Shown: positions 1 through 11,317 of the stretch, one piece after another
Numbering within the stretch: the first letter of the stretch is position 1
Layout of the letters: each line of letters opens with the position of its first letter
From: Hymenopus coronatus
Taxonomy: Eukaryota > Arthropoda > Insecta > Mantodea > Hymenopodidae
Assembly: GCA_030762935.1 (NCBI GenBank)
Contig: CM060887.1
Span: forward strand, 9,354,501 to 9,418,500
Length of the DNA: 64,000 bases
Reading direction: 5' to 3'
Notes under the pieces: generated by a model
Told to the model about the DNA's origin: nothing
Database searches by the model: none
The model's input: only the letters and a program-made list of their open reading frames with translations
Translations under genes and position numbers: made by a program

Positions 1-76
1 TCTCGGTATCGAACTTTTGAGTGGAATTCAATACCTTCTCTATACACTATATACTTAGTACGAATAGAGAAAGTAA
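1..76 (-). repeat. Family H copy, palindromic end only (cut by window edge)
   Basis: The stretch reads TCTCGGTATCG, then the palindrome, then GAGAAAGT followed by A5. This is the reverse complement of the family H 5' end. The rest of the copy lies outside the window. Confidence 0.85.
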
Positions 77-171
77 AAATTGAAATTCGTATCTGTTTAT
101 CTCCTTTGTTCTCTTAGCATTTCCGGAAGTAAAATAAAATAGAAGAAACCAAAGGAAAACTTTCCGCTGGA

Positions 172-398
172 AAAAAGTTTAAAATTGATACCTACAACAA
201 GGAATATATTGGAAACGGTTAACTTTACGCATATATGACATAAATTGTGTGTTTTCACATCTACAGTTTTGTGTGCTACCAGCGGCTGTCCACAGACACA
301 CACTGACCTTTTTCTAAAACATGTTTTTTTTTTTTTATTCAAGAGGTCTCAAAACATGTTTGTGGTGAAACCTCGGTATGAATTTTTGGATGACATAA
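172..398 (-). repeat. Family H copy, degraded with internal deletions
   Basis: Recognisable blocks are the reverse of the TTCCTTGTTATTGG region, then AAATTGTGTGTTTT, then the microsatellite site (ACACACAC), then the GAAACCTCGGTATG block. Large parts between them are missing. A tRNA-derived insertion follows it at 411. Confidence 0.75.
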
Positions 399-410
399 AA
401 TATTGTTTCT

Positions 411-502
411 TGGAGTTGGATAGGTAGAGTCAGACTGAAAGATTCAATGGGATTTGAAGCACGGATCTCCCGATCTCTAGCCGGTTGCTCTGCCACTGAG
501 CT
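411..502 (-). mobile_element. Very short tRNA-derived retroposon (SINE or tRNA-like retrocopy) with 12-bp TSD
   Basis: On the minus strand the sequence starts AGCTCAGTGGCAGAGC, which matches a Pol III A box. About 35 bases on it has GCTTCAAATCCC, which matches a B box. The plus-strand flanks are the identical 12-mer AATATTGTTTCT at 399-410 and 503-514, a perfect target-site duplication. The inserted part is only 92 bp with no poly-A tail. A functional tRNA is unlikely because the 5' acceptor strand is missing. It could be an unusually short SINE or a retroposed tRNA fragment. Confidence 0.75.
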
Positions 503-514
503 AATATTGTTTCT

Positions 515-861
515 ACCTAGTATCTCCATTTTACACACCTGCAAAAAATGGTTGTAACGGAACGTTTGTTTGGAGTGACAGGCAAAGTTGGAATTGTCTG
601 CATAAAGTACTGAGAAATGAGGGTTACGTGCCCAAGGCCGCCTGGGAATCAGTCGCGCACTGACAGATCCACAATGTCTTGCAATGAAGCGTTAAATCCG
701 CTTGTTGCACATCTTCTGAATCACAACTGAACAAGGATGATGAAACTCGACTTCAGATTGCTGATACCAACATTATCAAGAGAAACCGGTTACATAACCA
801 CATGTTTACGAAATAGTTGCAATATCAGACAACAGATTCTTCAAAGTCCATCAGTATGAAT
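515..861. other. Unassigned stretch
   Basis: I see no convincing exon, repeat or RNA gene here. Short frames are interrupted by stops and there is no recognisable motif. Confidence 0.5.
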
Positions 862-902
862 GTGTAGAAGATAGTATTCCACCCAAAACTTCGATATTAA
901 GA
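862..902 (+). repeat. Family H fragment (about 40 bp)
   Basis: The sequence AGATAGTATTCCACCCAAAA followed by a degraded TTCGATA block matches the region just inside the family H palindrome. It is isolated from the fuller copy that starts at 1048. Confidence 0.6.
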
Positions 903-1047
903 GGTCACTAGACATTTACGTTTTTCGTTTTTTATTGCTGCATCTGCATGGTCCTATCGGTGGCATTCCCCTGTGGAATATACTGCCTATTCACAATGGT
1001 ATTGACTCGTGTACTGTATTCCTTAGGTTTATATTCATCGTTTGTTT

Positions 1048-1840
1048 ACTTTCTCTACACGTACCCACTATGTACAGAATGTACAGAGAAGGTACTGTAT
1101 TCCACCCAAAAGTCGATACCGAGATTTCACCTGAAATATATGTTTTAGGGTCCCCTGCATCCAAAAAGAAAAAGCATTTTCAGAAAAAGGTCCGTCTGTG
1201 AGTGTGTCCGTGTGAACACGATAACCTAAAAACGAAAAGTCGGTAAAATACCAAACTTGGTTTTTAAGTTTGTATCTTCCAGGGATGCGACACGAAGATT
1301 TTGAGAAAAATCCCCCACTAATAACTACGCTTTATATGGAACTTTTTTTCGAAAATTCTGATTTTCTAAAAAATGGCTCTAACGATTTTGATTGAAATAT
1401 CGTATATCAAAGATCCTTATCTGACAAATAAAATGTATATATCCAATTTTCTGGGAATAGCCCCTGAAGACTACCTTATTCTGAATGAGTTTTAAGGAAT
1501 TTTGCATAACTGCTAAACCGTAAGAGATGGGCAAAAACTTACCACAAAGAAAATGTTAAAACACACAATTTATGTAATATACATTTTTTCGTGGAGTTGA
1601 TCGTTTTTAAGATATTTCTTGTTTTTAGTTTCAGCTTTGAAAAACTTATACTTTTCTCATACAGGAATTTGTCAACTCGTGTCCATACAAACAAAGGAAC
1701 TTCAGTCACATAGCAACCAGCTTTTGACTGTCACTTTAACCTATGGCACTCCCTTGTTTCGTAAACAGAAGCAAAAGCATTTTAATAATATTTTTGGAGA
1801 GATGTAGAGAAAGTCATGTGAATAGAACACATCAGATTTT
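1048..1840 (+). repeat. Family H copy, near full length
   Basis: It runs from the ACTTTCTCTACACG palindrome (loop slightly enlarged) through all internal blocks to GTCATGTGAATAG, ACACATCAGA and a T-run. The part near the 3' end is shortened before AATATTTTTGGAGAGATG. Confidence 0.9.
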
Positions 1841-2235
1841 TTTAAATTGTCATCGCCTTAATACCTTGCTGACAGGTAATATGTTTCAAAGGTGAAAGGT
1901 CGCCGATATGACTGCTGCAGTGAGGTGGGGTAGAGTATATAAAATACTATTTTTTTTTTTCTTTCTTTCTTTTGATTTTCGTGAAACAAGTTTGTTATAT
2001 CTAGGCCATGTAGTCTTTAAGAGGAAAAGGTTGACAGTGACAATGATGTGAAACCTTAGCTACTCCTGGCTGTTATAATATTCCGTTTGTTGTGTACCCC
2101 GCGACATTTCCAACACGCAACCAAGGCAAAATGTTAAAGGTGAACGGAAAACAGTGGGCTTGTTGCTGATGTAACATGATTACAGGGCGCATCAAAACAA
2201 ATATACAGTCGCACAACATCAAATAAACGTTTCTT
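1841..2235. other. Unassigned stretch
   Basis: Unique DNA with a T/TTTC-rich tract near 1950-1980. A TATATAAAATA string at about 1937 is TATA-box-like, but no gene follows it. No exon was recognised. Confidence 0.4.
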
Positions 2236-3047
2236 AAGTGTCTACACGTACAATGTACATAGTGTTTAGAGAAGGTATTGTATTGCACCCACAAATTCTA
2301 TACCGAGATTTCACCGCAAATACATATTTTTGGGTTTCCCTGAATAAAAAAAAACTCTTTGAAAAAACGTCCGTGTGTGTGTCTGTGGGCAGCATAGCTC
2401 AAAAACGAAAAGACCGTTAGAAACCAAACTTGGTATTTAAGTTTGGTTTCTTCCAAGGATGCGACACGAAGATTTATATGGAAAAAATTTCGAAAATTTT
2501 GATTTTCTTAAAAATGGCTCTATCTATATTGATTAAAATTATGTATATTAAAGCCATTTATATCCGAAATAAAATGTATATCTCCAAATTTCTGGGAATA
2601 GCCTCTGAAGACCTCTTTATTCTGGATGAATTGTGTCGAATTTTGTTTAACTGCTAAACCGTAGGAGATAGACAAAATCTCACTGCACAAAAAATGTAGA
2701 GCACGTTAAAATACATAATTTATGTCATATACATTTTTTTCGTGGAGTTGATCGTTTTTAAGATATTCTTGGTCTTTCGTTTCAGCTTTAAAAAACTTAT
2801 ACTTCTCTCATACAAGAATTTGTCAACTCCTGTCCATACAAAGGAACTTCAGTTACATAGCAACCAGCTTTTGACTATCACTTTAACCTATGGTACTACC
2901 TTATTTCCCTTCTACTTACAAGGAAGCAAGTAATAAATCTATTTCTGCTATTTTTTCTCGATGAGCATGAAGTAAATAGAAGCATAAGCTTTTAACAATA
3001 AGTTGTTGCAGAGATATAGAGAAAGTCATATGACCACATTAGATTGT
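2236..3047 (+). repeat. Family H copy, near full length
   Basis: The palindrome is degraded on its left arm (GTGTCTACACGTACAATG) but intact on the right. All later blocks follow, up to ATATAGAGAAAGTCATATGACCACATTAGA. Confidence 0.88.
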
Positions 3048-3119
3048 AGCACTACTTCCCGGGCAGTTTAAATTCCTTTTGAGTACTTGTCTTAGCGTAG
3101 TATACATACGTGTCGTCTT

Positions 3120-3936
3120 ATATAGAAACATGACTTTCTCTACATCTCTACTGTAAATTATTGTTAAAAAAACTTTTGATTCTATTTACTTCATGTTAAT
3201 TGAGAAAAAAATAACAGAAATAGTCTTATTACTTGCTTCCATGTAAGTAGAAGCGAAATATGGGAACACCATAAGCTAAATCAATGGTTTCTATGTGATT
3301 GAAGTACCCACCTTTGTTTGGACAGGAGTTGACAAATTCCCTTATCAGAAAAGCATAAGTGTTTTAAAGCCTAAGACTAATAAAGAATATCTCAAAAACG
3401 GCCAACTCCACGTAAAAATGTGTATAACATAAATTGTGTGTTTTAATGTGATCTACATTTTTTGTGTAGTAAGTTTTTGTCTATCTCTTACGGTTTACCA
3501 CTTACGCAAAATTCATTCAGAATAAAGGGATCTTTAGAGGCTATGCCCAATACATTTCAGATATACATTTTATTTGTCTTGTAAATATCTGCAATATACG
3601 ATATTATAAACAAAAATTCTAGAGCCATTTTTGAAGAAAATCAAAATTTTCGATAAATGTTCATGTAAAGGGTGATTTAGGTTGGGGGGTTTTTCTTGAA
3701 AATATCCGTGTCGCATCCTTAGGTAGTACTAAAGTTAATAGCCAATTTTGGTATTTAACGGACTTTTCGTTTTTGAGCTATGCATACACACACTGACCTT
3801 TTTCTAAAAATGTCATTTTTGGACTCGGGAGGTCCCAAAACATTTATTTTGGTGAAATCTCGGTATGGAATTTTTGGGTGCAATACTACAATACCTTCTC
3901 TATTCACTATGTGCACCGTACGTGTAGAGAAAGTAA
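3120..3936 (-). repeat. Family H copy, near full length
   Basis: The left end is AACATGACTTTCTCTACATC and the right end is the palindrome TTCTCTATTCACTATGTGCA then GTGTAGAGAAAGTAAAAA. All internal blocks are present in order. The small open frames in it read across repeat sequence. Confidence 0.9.
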
Positions 3937-5162
3937 AAATGCAGCCCCTGAGAACAGTAAACCGCAAGGTACTGGAAAGCACAAAGGGAGCAGTAGGTAC
4001 TTCCGACTAACTCATGGTTAAGTAAGCAACAAAAGGAAAACTGCCCACAACTTCACAAATTGCTTGTCTGGCTTTATTATTTTAGGTTCCGAGTTGGTTT
4101 GTCGGTGGATTGGCAATCGATACCTCGATCTAGAAACCACAGTCGATTTATAAGCAGAATTTATCTGAAGTTTCGCATTTGATGTTTTATTTGTGTCCTC
4201 CAGGCTTGCAACTGCTCCAGTTGCCATATTGCTTTATCTGATTTCATCCACCTTGCGCGAAGAGAAAAACAAAAGAGCTTCGTTCGGATACCCAGAGGAA
4301 TAGCATGATTCACGACAAATATTTACACGAATAGCACAGGTGCGCCTTACAGGTGTGGGAGGGGGCAGTGCCCCCCGGACATTCCAGCAGATAAACCGCG
4401 GGCATAGGTCTCAATGGATTTCAGCAGGGGGTATACGCTGAGAAGCAGGAAAATATTTCACCACACTTCAAGTCTAGCACCGAGAATAACAAAGAACATT
4501 TCAGCTGAAAGAATAAACGTACTGCACGAAGCGATCCATTGCAACATAGTATGATAATGTGGAATCTCAGTTATATACCTACGTTTTCAAAGGAAGAGTA
4601 AACTCGTGTCAAATCTAATGTTTTCCATTCACATGACTTTGGTGAGAAAGTTCCTTGTGATTGACATTCCTGCTGACACGTGGCTGTCTCGGTACGCTGT
4701 TGCCATATTTACTCGCTGTCTACCTGCAGAGCTATTGGTTCCACTGCTTCCTCTAATATTCCTTCTCGAGTGTTGAACTATTTTTCCCCATTTCTCACTA
4801 GTCACCTCATCTATTCCTTTCAACATTCGGTCCCGTACTTCACTAAACGTAAACATTTTATTATTTCGGCTAACGTAACCTCAACTCGTTATCCAGCTGT
4901 AACACATTTTCAAATTACAGGTCACTCGTGGTAGTTCTATAATGAGAACAAATCAATGTCCACGATATATAAAATATAGGAACGATTATAGATGTATAAA
5001 TCGTTACGGAATCACTGTGCATAACACAATCGAACTTTTCACGAATAAAACTAACCAACCAGATCAGTCATGCTTGAGAACGCACGCGTAAATTTCCACT
5101 GAACCCGTAGATGTCGTAACGCCGATGACATGATGTCACTGACGGTAATGCATTCTTACAGT
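3937..5162. other. Unique region, mostly unassigned
   Basis: About 1.2 kb of non-family-H DNA with somewhat higher GC than the repeats. It contains a possible DDE-transposase tail on the minus strand (4629-4856, separate entry). Nothing else was recognised. Confidence 0.4.
4629..4856 (-). pseudogene. Possible DDE transposase C-terminal remnant
   Basis: A 75-codon minus-strand frame begins MFTFSEVRDRMLKGIDEVT and continues SEKWGKIVQHS. The pattern of an amphipathic helix ending in V-T-x-x-x-W-x-x-x-x-x-H resembles the C-terminal helices of many Tc1/pogo-type DDE transposases. After this point a frame change would give EKEY and then a stop, so the copy looks broken. No catalytic core is visible upstream. 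The assignment rests on a short motif and could be wrong; a real exon cannot be excluded. Confidence 0.3.
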
Positions 5163-5170
5163 ATGATTGG

Positions 5171-5447
5171 AGACGTCCTCCGTGGTGTAATGGTTACCCT
5201 GCTGACTTCATATACCCAAGGTCACGGGTTCAAACCCGTCGGAGGACGAATGGATTTTTTTCGGGCGTAAAACCCCTTTGGAAGGGAAGTAAAGCCGTTG
5301 ATCCCGTGTTAGATTTACGGTACGTAAAAGAACCTCAAACCTGATTGAGAGGCCTCTGAGCAAAATTTCACGCCCAATATAGAATGGGACGCTAAGAACC
5401 ACAGCAGTTAAAGGGCGTCCATAAATAAAACTTCATTTCTTTTTACC
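5171..5447 (+). mobile_element. tRNA-derived SINE, family S1, full length
   Basis: The head folds like a tRNA: GTCCTCC and GGAGGAC can pair as an acceptor stem. GTGGTGTAATGGTTACC resembles the A box and GGGTTCAAACCC the B box. The anticodon arm is degenerate, so this is a SINE head and not a tRNA gene. The body ends AAATAAAACTTC and a T-rich tail. The 8-mer ATGATTGG flanks it at 5163-5170 and 5448-5455 as a target-site duplication. A second member lies near 43.2-43.4 kb. Confidence 0.85.
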
Positions 5448-5524
5448 ATGATTGGTCAGGAAGCTGACGAGCCCCGTTAAGTGCGACTATAGCTGTTCCA
5501 CAAACAAACTTAGATTCTTCTTCT

Positions 5525-6156
5525 TTCTACTGCATGCTGATCAAGATAAACATTAGCAGAATGATGAGTAAAAGGGAACTAAAGGAAAGCACTATGCTAA
5601 AGCGATAGTCAAATGGGGTGTTTAAAGCTGTCAGTATGCGATTGTCATTGAAATTCACTTCTTTGTCAGGAGTAAAAAGAAACACGGGTGACTTCTTCTG
5701 AGAAAAGTATAAGTGTTTTAAAACTGAAACCAAGAACAAGGAATATCTCGGAAACGTTAGCTTCATAAACAAAATGTGAAGGATATAAATTGTGTGTTAT
5801 GACAAGATCTACATGTTTTTGTACAGTAAGCTGTTTTTTGCTATCTCTGACGGTTTACCAGTTTACAAAAGTCATTCAAAATGCTTTAGAGGTTATTCTC
5901 AGAAAATGCAAGATATACCTTTTGTCATGTAAATATCTTTAATATACGAGATTTTAATAAACATCGTTAGAGCCATTTTTGAGTAAGTCAGCATTCTCGA
6001 AAAATGTTCAGTAAATAGTGGCTTGGGATGGGGAATGTTTTGAAAATCTTCGTCTCGCATTCAGAGAATTTGGTATTAACGGACTTTTCGTTTTTGAGTT
6101 ACTCTGTCTATACACACAGACACGTGTACTTTTTTCTAAAAATGCCTCATTTTTAA
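5525..6156 (-). repeat. Family H copy, truncated at both ends
   Basis: Reverse-orientation blocks run from TGCTGATCAAGATAAACATT to the CTAAAAATGCCTCATTTTT region. The palindromic end is missing. The truncation point is the T-run next to GCATTTTT, a recurrent junction in this family. Confidence 0.85.
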
Positions 6157-6219
6157 ATTGTTTTTAATTTAATTAATAAATAAAAAATAGAGAAAAATTT
6201 ACAAAACAAGAAATCTAAA

Positions 6220-6312
6220 TTTCGTTAAAAACACACAGTTTATGTCATATAAACTTTCATTTGTGATTAATAATTTCTGATATATTCGTTGTTATTAATT
6301 TGAAATTTAAAA
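6220..6312 (+). repeat. Family H fragment, old
   Basis: AAAACACACAGTTTATGTCA then a diverged version of the T-run and GATATATTCGTTGTTATT match the middle of family H. The fragment is heavily mutated. Confidence 0.6.
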
Positions 6313-6862
6313 TATATTGTTAACTTTTTCCATAGGATTTCAAAGGCATCACGAGGTTTTTAAAATCTATCGTTTTAGTCTTTTAGCCTAGTGTATCCTT
6401 CTTATACCTATTATTCGCACACTTTTTCTTGAGTCCTGAACTCGATAATGAACAATTGAACATCGTTTCCCATGTTCAAGTGGCATTTGGCATTTAACTA
6501 TATCGCCTTTACCTTATTTTGATTTTCTTTGTGTTTAAACAATTCAAACAATAATTTTAAGTTTCTAACTAGCTGAGGCAGATCCAGGATCTTCAACAAT
6601 AAACTCACACTTAACGTGGGGTTTAAATTGTGATCAGTGAAATAGTTATATATCATAATGGCAATGAAAGAACTGGCGAGCTTGCGAAAGCAGCCTCTAA
6701 TTTACTTACAGAATGTGAATATATAATATTATATATTATCATTGGCAAATAACGCTTTTTAAAAAAGACATGCACATGAACATCAATATGGCAAGAAAGT
6801 CATAAATAATTGTGTCATTTCACAAAACAAATTTCTTTCCCGAAATTTAAGGTAGATTAGAT
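6313..6862. other. Unassigned AT-rich stretch
   Basis: Unique AT-rich DNA. No exon, RNA gene or repeat was recognised. Confidence 0.4.
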
Positions 6863-7126
6863 ATGGACCATATTGAGCCTATATTTAGAATGACTGGAAA
6901 CGGAAAATTTGGATCGTATCTTGAACGATTTAAAATAGTGAGTCAAAACAAAGCCACATATACCTGTTCACATCCAATACGAGTGTTACCCTTTGACTGT
7001 CCATTGCACGAAAAGACTTCTGTAATAGATCTTTCACTCCATCATTACACCACATTTTTAAAAAACGCTGTTGCTACTCACAATTTAACATATTTTCCAA
7101 TAATGTATTTAATTCATTATACATAG
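6863..7126 (+). pseudogene. Degraded LINE ORF2 C-terminal fragment
   Basis: The 87-codon frame contains RMTGNGKFGSYLERFKIV, then cysteine-containing sequence and SHPIRVLPFDCPLHEKT. A G-x-G-K-x-x-x-Y-L-x-R-F-K-I block followed by C/H spacing and F-x-C-P-L is typical of the tail of R1/I/Jockey-type non-LTR retrotransposon ORF2 proteins. The first cysteine pair is partly lost. No reverse transcriptase core is present upstream, so this is a truncated, dead fragment. Confidence 0.6.
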
Positions 7127-8040
7127 CTACCTACAGTTTCCACATATATTTAAATTGCTTAATACTTACAGTTATGTAAATAGCTATTCTACATGCTCAT
7201 TCAATATCTTCCTATTTTTATTATTTCTCTACTTACATTCATGTTAATTCTTTTGTGTTCCATTTACACTTATACACGTGTAAACTAGGACTTTTTGGAA
7301 GTTCAATAAATAATGGTTAACTTGTTAAATATGTGAAACATAACCTCACAATGACCTATTAATTCGAACGTTGGTTAACCTGGAAAAATCAATGTCGGTA
7401 ACTGAATCTCACGGCCTTCTATGATATAGTTTAAGATACGACTATGCAAAAGACATGGTAAACCCTGTTCAATGCCATCTGAGAGCTAAAGAAAAAGAGT
7501 ACGGGTATTAGAACAAAATGTGCTTTGAAGTTTATTTCAATTAACAAGAAGTAAATAGAATAAGAATATTTTGAAAGAATGCATTATAGAAGAGTGATTA
7601 GAGAAATCAATGCGAATGAGTCTTTTGTGTGTGGATTAAAAATAAAAGTGTTGTTACTTGTTGGAATACTCGAATCTCATCAACAGGAAATGTTTCTCTT
7701 AGCGCGAATAGCTATCAATGTTACGGCATGCTACCATTGTGTTCCGCTCATACAAAATGGACGGCGATCAGACTGCAGCGAGGCGATGCTTGAGTTCCGA
7801 ACCTGTCTTAGAAATGCTTGCTCTACATAAATTTCTCTTCTAACCTTGTACTATATTACCAAAGCTAATGTATAGTTCATCTCTTTTATGATACGCGCAC
7901 ATGTAAATGCGACGCTCGCGTTCTCGCAAACGATGAACGAAAACTAAACGTGCCAGAAACGGATAGGAAATAAACTTTTTTTTAAAGTCACTTTATAACA
8001 AAGGCCAAAGTATTATTCTTACATAACAAATGACAATATA
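7127..8040. other. Unassigned stretch
   Basis: Non-repeat AT-rich DNA. An 83-codon plus frame at 7579-7830 has no recognisable domain and no good exon borders, so it is not called as a gene. Confidence 0.4.
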
Positions 8041-8644
8041 CGAGGATCACCCAGAAAGTGACAGACGATTTGGCATAACTAAATAATAACGAAAGATATC
8101 AAAATTAAAACTTTACTCTATTTTTCAACGTTATCTCTATTCTGTTAAGATATTTATTGTCACGTGGTACCAGTTTTTCAATGCCGATTTATACTTTTCT
8201 ACTGCCAAAAAACTTATTCGTATTTTTGAATGCATAAATGTTCGGCCAATTGAATTTCATAAGCAAATATCGCAAGGGTATAGGGAAAATACAATGAACG
8301 AGTCTTCAGTGAAGAAATGGTGCATAATTTACGAGTGTCTAATCAAGGATGAACCAGTATGTGCGAAAAACGAGTTATGAAGTAATTGAAAGCAAATATT
8401 GTAAAAGAATACAGAAATGACATGACTTTTTGGATGGAAAAGATTTCGCAACCGGTGTAAACCTCATCTTGGCTCAGATCTTTAGCGGTGGAAGAGTATA
8501 ACACCGGTACCACGTGACAATAAACACCTTGATAGCAATGGCGATTACCTTGAGAAATAGAGTAAGGTAGTGTAACTTTGTGTTGATAACTTTCGTTATC
8601 ATTTAGTTATGCCAAAACGTTCGTTACTTTCTGGATCACCCTTG
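8041..8644 (+). mobile_element. Mariner-like deletion derivative with long terminal inverted repeats
   Basis: The ends are CGAGGATCACCCAGAAAGT and the reverse complement of ACTTTCTGGATCACCCTTG, with TA on both sides (8039-8040 and 8645-8646). The inverted repeats extend about 130-145 bp, as far as the shared TTTATTGTCACGTGGTACC. The interior keeps a plus-strand relic reading INVRPIEFHKQIS and then NESSVKKWCIIYE. This matches the N-terminal helix-turn-helix of mariner/SETMAR-type transposases. The catalytic domain is gone, so the element would be non-autonomous. Confidence 0.85.
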
Positions 8645-8782
8645 TACAAATAAACTGTACCTGATAGAAACGTGTAAGAAGTAGGTATAAACTTTGGGCA
8701 ACGCTAGAATATAAAGTTTGTATATTGACAAAAAATTATAATATATCAAAATCTGGCTCCAATAATTAAATTACATTATATA

Positions 8783-9046
8783 TTATATGGTGGTGTTAAA
8801 AATGGAATACAGATCACTGTTGAGGTTTAAGTTGCTGCTGTCGTTGAGTAAAGCAGGGCACTCGAGGACAAGGTGAGATGTTGGTACGACTTCTCGAGTT
8901 GAACATTTTGGGCGAGTATCTTTGGTTTTGTTCATTAAATAACCATGGCTAAGGTTGAATTGTCCGATGCGGAACCTCGTAAGTAGGAATTTGGAAACGG
9001 AAATTGCAAAAAACAAAACAAGTCCAACATATGATTTGGTTTCCAA
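8783..9046 (-). pseudogene. LINE ORF2 C-terminal fragment
   Basis: The minus frame reads LLTRFRIGQFNLSHGYLM, then a C-containing stretch, then SHLVLECPALLNDSSNL. R-x-R-I-G-x-x-x-L-x-H-G-x-L followed by H-x-x-x-E-C-P is the conserved end of Jockey/R1/I-type ORF2 proteins. One of the usual zinc-knuckle cysteines is replaced. The fragment lacks the reverse transcriptase core. Confidence 0.65.
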
Positions 9047-9089
9047 GAAAAATATGTCCTAGCAACATAAGTTTAGTGGTTGTAATAAC

Positions 9090-9350
9090 ATACTATACTC
9101 GAGTGGTCAGCGAGCTAACTTCTCGCCGGGAGGTCCAGGGTTCGATTTCCGGCTGGTTTCTTTAACTGGAGTCATCCTCTATCCCCTACAGAGTCTAGAC
9201 GTATGAATGCGAGAATGATTGTGTATTTTTGAAGAAAAGAAAAGAATTAAAAACCCGACGTTCAAGAACCTACAGTAAACGTAATTGTTTCTAAAGCAAA
9301 GCCCGCGATATGACTATAGATGTTAAAGGTGGCTTTGCAAATTAAAAAAA
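9090..9350 (+). mobile_element. tRNA-derived SINE, family S2
   Basis: GAGTGGTCAGCGAGC is an A-box-like string and GGGTTCGATTTCCGGC is B-box-like. The body contains CCCCTACAGAGTCTAGA and CGATATGACTATAGATGTTA and ends in a short A-run. The same body recurs at 25,374-25,644. No clear target-site duplication was found here; the 3' end abuts a family H copy. Confidence 0.8.
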
Positions 9351-10105
9351 ACATGACTGTCTCTACGCTGTGTAAACAAATTATTGTTCCTCCATCTACT
9401 TCATACTAGTCAAATCTTTTAAAAGGTGGTTTCGTTTCTTTCCAGGGCCAGGATTTGACAAACTCCCGTAAGAGAAGAGTTTAAGTATTTTGAAACTGAA
9501 ACCTTAACAAGGAATAATCTCGGAAATGGTCAAATCTACGAATTTATGATATAAGTTGTGTGTTTATAGAGATCTATGTTTTTGTGTAGTCAGTTTTGTC
9601 TCTCTAACAGTTTACCATTTATGCAAAAAGACATCCAGGATAAAAAGGTGTTCAGAGAATATTCCCAGTAAAGTCAAGATATGTTTTATTTGTCATGTAA
9701 ACATCTTTAATATACCTAAGACATTTTCATCAAACCGCTAGAGTTATTTCAGATAAAATCAAAATTTTAGATATGTTTTTCATGTAAAGGATAGTTTGGG
9801 GTAGGGGATTTTCCTCAAAATCTACGTGTCGTATCCTTTGAAGATACCAAACCTAAACATTAAGTTTGATATTTTACCGACTTTTTGTTTTTGAATTATC
9901 GTGTTCACAGCATACGGTCACACACACACGTGAAAATACCAAGTGTGTTATTTAACGGTCTTTCGTTTTTGAGCTATGCTGTGCACACACACGAACCTTT
10001 TTCTAAAAATGCTTTTCTTTTTTTGTATTCAAGGGATCCTAAAGCATGTATTTGCGGTGGAATCTCGGTATGCAGTATAATACACTATGTACGAGGTACG
10101 TGTAA
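9350..10105 (-). repeat. Family H copy with internal ~80-bp duplication
   Basis: Reverse copy from ACATGACTGTCTCTACG to a partly deleted palindromic end near 10,105. The TTTAACGGTCTTTCGTTTTT block and its neighbours occur twice in tandem around 9865-9985. Confidence 0.85.
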
Positions 10106-10393
10106 AACGGAATGTGGATGTTTGATGGTCACGAAAGACGAAAACCGCTGTGAGGGTACAAAAGCAGGATCTGATAAACACTGATCCATGCGCGAGGAAA
10201 CATTATAACTCACGATAGGTTAATGTACAAACGGGTCTGCCTTTTCTATGTTTTCTATCAAATCTTATTGCTCGTTAATCGACACTGGACACCCTAAGTA
10301 TTAGGGAAGCTTTGTTTATCCTTCCAGGCAACTGATTCACAGAATCCCTCTTCACTTTGTGGAGAACGTTAACCAACCTTATATGCCATTTTT

Positions 10394-11267
10394 ACTTTCT
10401 CTACAGGTACTATGTATAGAGAAGGTATTGCATTCCACCCAAAAATTCGATACCGAGATTTCACCGGAAATACATGTTTTGGATCCCCCTGAATCCAAAA
10501 AAAGCATTTTTACAAAAAGGTCCGTGTCTGTGGACAGCATAGCTCAAAAACGAAAAGACCGTTAAATACCAAACTTGGTATTTAAGTTTGGTATCTTCCA
10601 AGGATGCGACACGAAGATTCTTAAGAAAATCCCCCCCCCCCATCTCCAACTACCCTTTACATGGAACTTTTTTCGAAAACTTTGATTTTCTCAAAAATGG
10701 CTCTGGGGATTTTGATTAAAATATCGTATATTAAGGATAGTTATGTGACAAATACAATGTATATTTTGAATTTTCTGGGAATAGCCTCTGAAGACTACTT
10801 TATTCTGGATGAATTTTACGGAATATTGCATAACTGCTAAACCGTGAGAGACTGACAAAAACTTAAAATACAAAAAATGTAGAGCACATTAAAACACACA
10901 ATTTATTTCATATACATTTTTCTCGTGAAGTTGATCGTTTTTGACATTTTCCTTGTTTTTGGCTTCAGCTTTGAAAAACTTATATTTTCTCATACAGGAA
11001 GTTGTCAACTACTGTCCATACAAACAAAGGAACTTCAGTCACACAGCAACCAGCTTTTGACTATCACGTTAACCTATGCTTTTGACTATCACTTTAACCT
11101 ATAGTACTCCCTTATTTCGCTTCTACTTACAAGGAAGCAAGTAATAAGACTGTTTCTACCATTTTTTTTTCTCGATTAGCATGAAGTAAATAGAAGCATA
11201 AGCTTTTTAACAATAATTTGTTGCAGAAATGTAGAGAAAGTCATGTGAATGAACACATCAGATTTTT
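10394..11267 (+). repeat. Family H copy, full length
   Basis: Runs from ACTTTCTCTACAGGTACTAT (one palindrome arm shortened) to GAACACATCAGATTTTT. It carries a 27-bp direct duplication of the TTTTGACTATCAC region near 11,055-11,105. Confidence 0.92.
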
Positions 11268-11317
11268 CTCAGTAGCATCTGTTCCTCTTATCTTACATAC
11301 TGGTTAGCAAATTTAAT

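Noticed and set aside
5171..5245. Functional tRNA gene
   Set aside because: The acceptor and T arms look right, but the anticodon arm does not pair and the sequence continues as a SINE body present elsewhere in the window.
7579..7830. 83-codon plus frame as a small secreted cysteine protein
   Set aside because: No convincing signal peptide, no conserved cysteine pattern and AT-rich context; likely chance.
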